Source: Kitasatospora purpeofusca (GTDB lineage: Bacteria > Actinomycetota > Actinomycetes > Streptomycetales > Streptomycetaceae). Taken from it: 64,000 nt of DNA. The stretch spans positions 1 through 64,000 of the forward strand of contig NZ_JODS01000033.1 of NCBI RefSeq assembly GCF_000718025.1, given 5' to 3'. Under the pieces are notes generated by a model that was given only the letters and a program-made list of their open reading frames with translations, ran no database searches and was not told the DNA's origin. The position numbers and the translations under genes are program-made. Below, in pieces: positions 58,968-64,000 of this stretch (within the stretch, counting starts at the first letter, position 1; every line of letters begins with the position of its first letter).

Positions 58968-60725
58968 TCAGACCCGGCGGAGGGTCAGCAGGCCGCCCCG
59001 GGGGACGTCGACGAGGCCGCCGTCCAGGTGGACGGTCGAGGTGCCGACGGTCCGGCCGCGGGCGTCCTGGACGGTCGCCTCGGCGGTGCCCCGGCCGCCG
59101 GTGAGGCGTACCCCGGGGTCGGCGTCGGCGTTGGCGACCAGCAGCGTACGCCACTCGCCGGCGGCCTCCGTGCCGGTGGCGACGGGCAGTGCCGCGTACC
59201 GGGCGACGACGGTGGTGCCGTCGCCGACGGCGCCGACCATCGGGTAGCCGAGGTCGGGCCGGGCCGGCCGGAACTCGCCGAGCTGCAGGGTGTCGACGTG
59301 GTCGCGGGAGACGCCGAGCCAGAAGGCGAGCGCCTCGCGCTGGGCGGGGCTCTGCACGGCGAGGTCGACGGAGATCTGCGGCACGCCGAACAGGACGTTG
59401 ATCAGGTGGCAGGCGATCTGCTCGGCCGGTTCGGTGGGGTGCCACATCAGCATGTCGGAGTGGACGGCGAGCGGTCCGGCGATCAGCCGGGTGTCGACGA
59501 CGCGCTGCCGGTTCTCCTGCGAGCTGAGCGGGCAGTCGACGGCCCGGACCATGGTGGCGTAGGGCCACAGGCCGGGGCTGACGTAGGGCTGGCGGTGCTC
59601 GATCATCGACTCTGGCGCGGCGGCGACGGTCCGGCGGCGGATCTCGGCGAGCAGCAGGTGCAGGCCCTCGTCGACGGAGACGCAGTCGGCCTCGGGCCCG
59701 GGGGCGGGCGGGTCCTGGACGCCGAACCAGTCGATGAAGTCGACCTTGAGCCCGTCCATGCCCCATTCCTCGACGGCCCGGGCGAGCCGGTCGACCAGGT
59801 GGGCGCGGACCGCCGGGTACCGGGGGTCGACCACGACGGCGCCCATGTGGGGGGCGTCGACGAGGGTGTACCGGCTCAGTTCGGCCCAGGCGGCGCTGTC
59901 CTTCCCGATGAACGGGAGCGCGTACCAGAGCATGTACTGGACGCCGAGGTCGTGGACGCGGGCGACGTGGGCGGCGGTGTCGGGCAGCGAGTGGGGTTCC
60001 CAGTCACCGCAGTGGGCGTAGCCGCGGGTGCGGTCGGTGGTCATCCAGCCGTCGTCGACGATGATCGTGTCGAGGCCAAGCTCCTTGCCGAGGGCGGCCT
60101 GCCGTTCGACGGTCTCGGGGGTGATGTTCTGGTGCAGCGCGTACCAGGTGGAGTACGCGGGCAGGCGGGCGGCGGTGGGGACGTGGACCGGGCGGCCGTC
60201 GGTCCACCAGTCGGCGAGTTCGGCGAGGCTGCGGCCGAAGTGGCGGCCGGAGGTGTCGATGCGGACGGTGAGGCGGCCGGCGGCCTGGACCCAGAACCGG
60301 AACTCGCCGGTCTCCTCGACGACGCCGGCGCTGGCGAGCACCTCCTCGCGGTCGGTGGCGAAGGCGCAGACCGTGGTGTCCCCGGTGCCGACCAGGGCGG
60401 CGACGGGGGCGCCGCGGGAGAGGCTGGTGCGGCGCGGGGCGTTCCAGGCGGTGGGCAGCCAGCCGGTGCCGCGCGGGTCGGGGGTCCAGTAGGAGGTGAC
60501 GTCGACGCAGGGGGTGCGCCACTCGATCCGGACGTCCCCGGTCCCGCCGTCCGGGTCCTCGGCGGTGACCTCGATGACGCCCTCGCTGAGGACGTGCACG
60601 CTCGCCGTCCCGGCGACCAGCAGCTCCAGCCGTCCGGCGTCGGCGCCGGGCAGGTCCACCGGGCGGGGGCGCGCGGTGGTGGCGGGGGCGTGGGGCTCCC
60701 AGATCTCGTCGCTGGTGTCCGTCAT
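58968..60725 (-). CDS. Alpha-galactosidase (melibiase-type, GH36-like)
   Basis: A 585-residue cytoplasmic glycoside hydrolase. An N-terminal beta-rich domain (to about 210) precedes a TIM barrel that starts AYSTWYALHQNITPETVERQ. The DDGW motif (TIIVDDGWMTT) binds sugar, and Asp in GLKVDFIDWFG is the nucleophile candidate of GH27/GH36. A C-terminal beta domain follows. There is no signal peptide, so it should cleave alpha-galactosides such as melibiose or raffinose after import by the ABC transporter encoded upstream. It starts eight bases from the permease stop and is followed by the LacI gene. Confidence 0.88.
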   Translation of the reverse strand: MTDTSDEIWEPHAPATTARPRPVDLPGADAGRLELLVAGTASVHVLSEGVIEVTAEDPDGGTGDVRIEWRTPCVDVTSYWTPDPRGTGWLPTAWNAPRRTSLSRGAPVAALVGTGDTTVCAFATDREEVLASAGVVEETGEFRFWVQAAGRLTVRIDTSGRHFGRSLAELADWWTDGRPVHVPTAARLPAYSTWYALHQNITPETVERQAALGKELGLDTIIVDDGWMTTDRTRGYAHCGDWEPHSLPDTAAHVARVHDLGVQYMLWYALPFIGKDSAAWAELSRYTLVDAPHMGAVVVDPRYPAVRAHLVDRLARAVEEWGMDGLKVDFIDWFGVQDPPAPGPEADCVSVDEGLHLLLAEIRRRTVAAAPESMIEHRQPYVSPGLWPYATMVRAVDCPLSSQENRQRVVDTRLIAGPLAVHSDMLMWHPTEPAEQIACHLINVLFGVPQISVDLAVQSPAQREALAFWLGVSRDHVDTLQLGEFRPARPDLGYPMVGAVGDGTTVVARYAALPVATGTEAAGEWRTLLVANADADPGVRLTGGRGTAEATVQDARGRTVGTSTVHLDGGLVDVPRGGLLTLRRV

Positions 60726-60733
60726 GGTTCGGT

Positions 60734-61642
60734 TCAGCCCTTCGTGGCACCGGCCAGCAGGCCGGAGATGAACTGCCGCTGGAGGACCAGGAAGAGGACC
60801 ATCATCGGCAGGGTGGATATGGCGGTTCCGGCGAGGATCGAGCCGTAGTCGGTGTTGGCCTTCATGCCCTGGAGGGTGGCGAGGGCGACCGGCAGGGTGT
60901 GCATGTCGGTGCTGCGCAGGGCGATCAGCGGCCAGACGAAGCTGTTCCAGGAGCCGAGGAAGAGGAAGATGCCCAGGGCGGCGAGCACCGGCCGCATGAC
61001 CGGTACCACGATGCCGAACAGCACCCGGAGTTCGCCGGCGCCGTCGACCCGGGCGGCGTCGAGGAGTTCGTCCGGCATGGCGCTGAGGGACTGCCGCATC
61101 AGGAAGATCGCGAACGGCACGCACAGGCCGGGCAGGATCAGCGCCTGGTAGCTGTCGAGCATCCCGAAGGACATCATCATCTTGAACAGCGGGACGAGCA
61201 TGACCTGGTCCGGCACGACCAGGGTCGACAGCAGTACGGCGAACAGCACCGTGCGGCCGCGGAACCGGAACTTGGCGAAGGCGTACCCGGCCAGCAGCGC
61301 CACGACGAGCCCGCCGAGGGTCTGCAGGCCGGACACCAGCAGCGAGTTGAGCAGCACCCGGCCGAGGCCGACCCGGTCCTGGAGGTGTCCGATGTTGTCG
61401 CCCAGGTGGGAACCGGGCAGCAGCTTCGGCGGCCAGGAGAAGATCTCGCCGTCGCTGCGGGTGGCGGAGACCACCAGCCAGTAGAACGGGGCGATCGACA
61501 GTCCGGTGACGGCGGCGAGCACCAGGGTGAGCGGCCAGCCGCGGACTCGGCGCCAGGGGCTCGGGCCGGTCGGCGCCGGCTTGGCGGGCGGGGCCGCCGG
61601 GCCCGGTGCGACGGGCTCGACGGAGGTGGCGGCAGAGGTCAT
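60734..61642 (-). CDS. Carbohydrate ABC transporter permease (MalG type)
   Basis: A 302-residue permease with about six helices. The EAA motif reads LLDAARVDGAGELRVLFGIV, which contacts the ATPase, and LSMRQ-like FAIFLMRQSLSAMPDE precedes it. It pairs with the permease at 61639 and overlaps it by four bases (ATGA). It is typical of CUT1 sugar importers, which use a shared MsiK-type ATPase in Streptomyces; no ATPase gene is in this operon. Confidence 0.93.
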   Translation of the reverse strand: MTSAATSVEPVAPGPAAPPAKPAPTGPSPWRRVRGWPLTLVLAAVTGLSIAPFYWLVVSATRSDGEIFSWPPKLLPGSHLGDNIGHLQDRVGLGRVLLNSLLVSGLQTLGGLVVALLAGYAFAKFRFRGRTVLFAVLLSTLVVPDQVMLVPLFKMMMSFGMLDSYQALILPGLCVPFAIFLMRQSLSAMPDELLDAARVDGAGELRVLFGIVVPVMRPVLAALGIFLFLGSWNSFVWPLIALRSTDMHTLPVALATLQGMKANTDYGSILAGTAISTLPMMVLFLVLQRQFISGLLAGATKG

Positions 61643-62571
61643 TCGCGTTCTCCCATCAGGCGCATCTGGGCCGCGCCGAGCACCGAGACGAGCAGGGTGA
61701 GGGCGTAGGCGATGGCGGAGGCGTAGCCGAAGTCGAAGTAGCGGAAGCCGTTGTCGTACAGGTACATCGAGACCGTGAGGGTCGCGTTGTCGGGGCCGCC
61801 GCGGGTCAGGACGTAGGGCTCGTCGAAGAGTTGGAGGGTGCCGATGGTGGAGAGCACCACGGTGAACAGCAGCACGGGCCGCAGCGCGGGCAGGGTGACG
61901 GAGCGGAACCGGCGGACCGGTCCGGCGCCGTCGACCATGGCCGCCTCGTACAGCTCCTTGGGGATGCCCTGCAGGCCGGCCAGGTAGATGACGGCGTTGT
62001 AGCCGGTGTAGTGCCAGGTCAGCACGAGGACGACGGCCATCCGGGCCCAGAAGCCGTCGCCGAACCAGTCGACGGTGGGCAGGCCGATCGAGTCCAGCAG
62101 GTTGTTGACCGCACCGTCCTTGGTGTTGAGGAGGAAGGAGAACAGGATGCCGGTGGCGACCAGTCCGGTGACGGTGGGCATGAAGACGCCGAGCCGCCAC
62201 ACGGTGCGCCAGCGGACGAACGCCGCGTTGAGGCCGACCGCGAGCAGGAGGGCGAGCGCGAGCATCACCGGGACCTGGACCACCAGGATCCGGGCGGTGT
62301 TGCCGAGCGCGGTCCAGAACAGCGGGTCGTGCAGCAGCCGTTGGTAGTTGGAGAGGCCCGCGCTGTGGGTGACGCTGCCGGAGCCGGCGGTCAGCGACAG
62401 CAGCATCGAGGAGATGATCGGGTAGGCCTTGAAGACCCCGAACAGGATCAGCGCGGGCGCGAGCAGCAGGTAGGGCACGGCCCGGCGGCGGAGCCTGGCG
62501 CGCCGGACGGCGGCCGGGCGGACCGCCGCCGGGGCGGCGGGCCGGGTGACCGGAGGAGCGGCGGCCGTCAC
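61639..62571 (-). CDS. Carbohydrate ABC transporter permease (MalF type)
   Basis: A 310-residue permease with about six helices. Its EAA loop is ELYEAAMVDGAGPVRRFRSV, and FKAYPIISSMLLSLTAGSG is the usual N-terminal block. GTG 62571 overlaps the stop of the solute-binding protein gene (GTGA), so its translation is coupled. With the gene at 60734 it forms the membrane channel of a CUT1 importer for an alpha-galactoside. Confidence 0.93.
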   Translation of the reverse strand: MTAAAPPVTRPAAPAAVRPAAVRRARLRRRAVPYLLLAPALILFGVFKAYPIISSMLLSLTAGSGSVTHSAGLSNYQRLLHDPLFWTALGNTARILVVQVPVMLALALLLAVGLNAAFVRWRTVWRLGVFMPTVTGLVATGILFSFLLNTKDGAVNNLLDSIGLPTVDWFGDGFWARMAVVLVLTWHYTGYNAVIYLAGLQGIPKELYEAAMVDGAGPVRRFRSVTLPALRPVLLFTVVLSTIGTLQLFDEPYVLTRGGPDNATLTVSMYLYDNGFRYFDFGYASAIAYALTLLVSVLGAAQMRLMGERE

Positions 62572-63911
62572 TTGATCTTGCGCCCGGTCTGCTGGGCCAG
62601 CTGCTTGGCCGCTTCCTGGAGCGCCTCGGCCGGGTCGCCGCCCTTGACCAGGACCTTGGTCTGGGCGTCGCTGACCAGCTTGAGGGCGCGGGCGTAGTCG
62701 CCGGAGTAGTTGGTGGCGTCGCCGCCCTCGGAGAGCAGGTCGGTGAAGGTCTTCAGGACCGGCTGGCCGCCGTAGTAGGCGCTCGGCTCGCTGTAGATCG
62801 GGTCCTGGTAGGCGGCGGTGAGCGCCGGGAAGACGCTGCCGGCCTTGAACATGGCGTTGACCGAGTCGGCCCGGGTGAGCGCGTACTCGACGAACTTCCA
62901 GGCGGCGGTGCGGCGGGGGCTGGAGGCGGCGACGGCCAGGTGGGTGGTGTTCACGATGGCGGTGCGCTTGCCGCCGGGGGTGACGGCCGGCGGCCGGGTG
63001 AGCCGCCAGTTGCCGCTCAGGTCGGGGAACTTGGTCTCGATGTAGTGCGCGGCCCAGGACGGCTGCGGGCCGGCGCCGAGCTGGCTGTCCTTCATCTGGG
63101 TGCGCCAGGCGGTGGAGCCGGGCGTCTCGATGACGAGTCCGGCGTCGTTGAGGCGCTTGACCAGGGTGAGGGCGCGGACGCACTCGGGCGAGGTCAGGGT
63201 GATGTCGCCCTTGAGGTCGAAGTAGAACGCGCCCTGCTGCTGCATCAGGGACTGCAGGAAGTCGACGTCGGGGCCGGGGGTGCCGGGCTTGTTGATGCCG
63301 AGCACGCCGACACCGGGGTTGGCCGCCTTGAAGGCGTCGGCGCCGGCGATCACGTCGTCCCAGGTCTCGAACGTGGTCGGGTCGAGCTTGGCCCGGTCGA
63401 ACATGTCCTTGCGGTAGAAGAAGCCCTGGGCGTTGACCTCCCAGGGGAGGGCGCGGGCCTTGCCGTCCTTGTCGGTGACGACCGGCCACAGGCCCTTGGC
63501 GAACTTGTCCTTGTGGGCGTCGGCGCCGAGCGCGGAGAGGTCGGCGAGGCCGTTGGGGAACTTCTCCAGGTAGCCGGGCAGGTAGTCGCAGCCGATGTGC
63601 AGGACGTCGGCGAGGCCCTGGCCGCCGGCCGCCAGGCCGACGGTGATCTTGTCCCAGATGGCCGGGTTGCCGACGTCCTGGACGTCGACCTTGATGCCCG
63701 GGTTGTCCTTCTCGAAGGCGGGCACGACGCCGCGCAGGGCGTCGGCGGCGCTGGTCCAGGACCAGACGGTGATGTTGCCGGTGGCGGCGTCCCCACCGGA
63801 GGAGCCGGAGCCGTTGGAGCCGCCGCAGGCGGCGAGGGCGCCGCCTGCGGTGAGGGTGAGCAGGCCGGCGCCGGAGGCGCGCAGCAGGTCGCGACGGGAG
63901 AGGTGTGACAT
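62568..63911 (-). CDS. Extracellular sugar-binding lipoprotein
   Basis: A 447-residue substrate-binding protein of a CUT1 ABC importer. The signal SRRDLLRASGAGLLTLTAGG has a twin-arginine-like pair and ends in a lipobox LAACGG, so the mature protein is anchored to the outer face by lipid on Cys28. The fold begins ITVWSWTSAADALRGVVPAF and continues with GKARALPWEVNAQGFFYR, typical of family 1 solute-binding proteins. As first gene of the operon it is likely induced by the transported galactoside. The 89 bases upstream within the window contain no clear operator. Confidence 0.93.
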   Translation of the reverse strand: MSHLSRRDLLRASGAGLLTLTAGGALAACGGSNGSGSSGGDAATGNITVWSWTSAADALRGVVPAFEKDNPGIKVDVQDVGNPAIWDKITVGLAAGGQGLADVLHIGCDYLPGYLEKFPNGLADLSALGADAHKDKFAKGLWPVVTDKDGKARALPWEVNAQGFFYRKDMFDRAKLDPTTFETWDDVIAGADAFKAANPGVGVLGINKPGTPGPDVDFLQSLMQQQGAFYFDLKGDITLTSPECVRALTLVKRLNDAGLVIETPGSTAWRTQMKDSQLGAGPQPSWAAHYIETKFPDLSGNWRLTRPPAVTPGGKRTAIVNTTHLAVAASSPRRTAAWKFVEYALTRADSVNAMFKAGSVFPALTAAYQDPIYSEPSAYYGGQPVLKTFTDLLSEGGDATNYSGDYARALKLVSDAQTKVLVKGGDPAEALQEAAKQLAQQTGRKIK

Positions 63912-64000
63912 GGCATGCCCTTCTGAGGGGGTGGACGTCGAGCGGGACGGGGTGGGACGTCGGTGGTGCCAGGTGGTGCATGCGGGGCGGTGCAGGTGGT

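Noticed and set aside
1..64000. CRISPR arrays, tRNA and rRNA genes
   Set aside because: No regularly spaced 25-40-base direct repeats with unique spacers were seen, and I could not recognise tRNA-like or rRNA sequence by eye. A covariance-model search would be decisive.

Overview
The window is about 64 kb of very GC-rich DNA with strongly GC-biased third codon positions. The family content (paired DUF397/XRE/RsbW-like genes, a GH19 chitinase, a DUF6232-type protein, Ser/Thr kinases fused to beta-propellers, a PaaX regulator) points to a Streptomycetaceae chromosome, Streptomyces or Kitasatospora. I saw no rRNA, tRNA, CRISPR array, phage or conjugation genes. The only transposase-like gene appears to have lost its catalytic residues.

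0-13 kb is ordinary accessory chromosome. It holds two GNAT acetyltransferases, two secreted serine hydrolases, two alpha/beta hydrolases (one with a probable frameshift in its signal peptide), a PaaX-type regulator, a small cupin with an Asn-Pro-Asn-Ala repeat, a NarL-type two-component pair, a methyltransferase, and an actinobacterial XRE / RsbW-like / DUF397 module with two DUF397 genes.

13-31 kb is a mosaic. An HxlR/MFS divergent pair shares a clear operator. A broken lectin gene lies between a duplicated doxX 3' end and intact doxX. Several small hypotheticals, GNAT, MOSC, VOC and APH genes, an IS4-derived protein, AraC, the chitinase, an iron-box-controlled methyltransferase and a polyprenyl synthase follow. 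Five copies of one inverted repeat, with core arms GGAGTGGGAAGTCG and CGACTTCCCACTCC, sit at gene ends between 14.8 and 26.8 kb.

31.7-45.1 kb is the most interesting part: a ten-gene, co-directional, largely translationally coupled biosynthetic cluster. It encodes a stand-alone NRPS-type adenylation protein, a stand-alone carrier, a MAO-type flavin amine oxidase, an acyl-CoA-synthetase-like ligase, a lysine 2,3-aminomutase-type radical SAM enzyme, an ATP-grasp ligase, two PaaK-like adenylate-forming enzymes, an MFS exporter and an SDR. It has no condensation domain or multimodular NRPS/PKS. The adenylation pocket and the aminomutase residues both fit beta-lysine or a close diamino acid. Upstream lies a 573-base leader with a cluster of inverted repeats. 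A PaaI-like thioesterase faces the end of the cluster across a shared terminator.

45-57.8 kb holds a WGR-domain beta-propeller protein, an FtsX-type ABC permease whose 3' end is tandemly repeated, a two-gene DUF6232-like operon whose products share a GDxVNMYGG motif, two adjacent Ser/Thr kinase-propeller receptors, and a styrene/indole monooxygenase-like flavoprotein. 57.9-63.9 kb is a minus-strand alpha-galactoside operon: solute-binding lipoprotein, two permeases, alpha-galactosidase and a LacI regulator.
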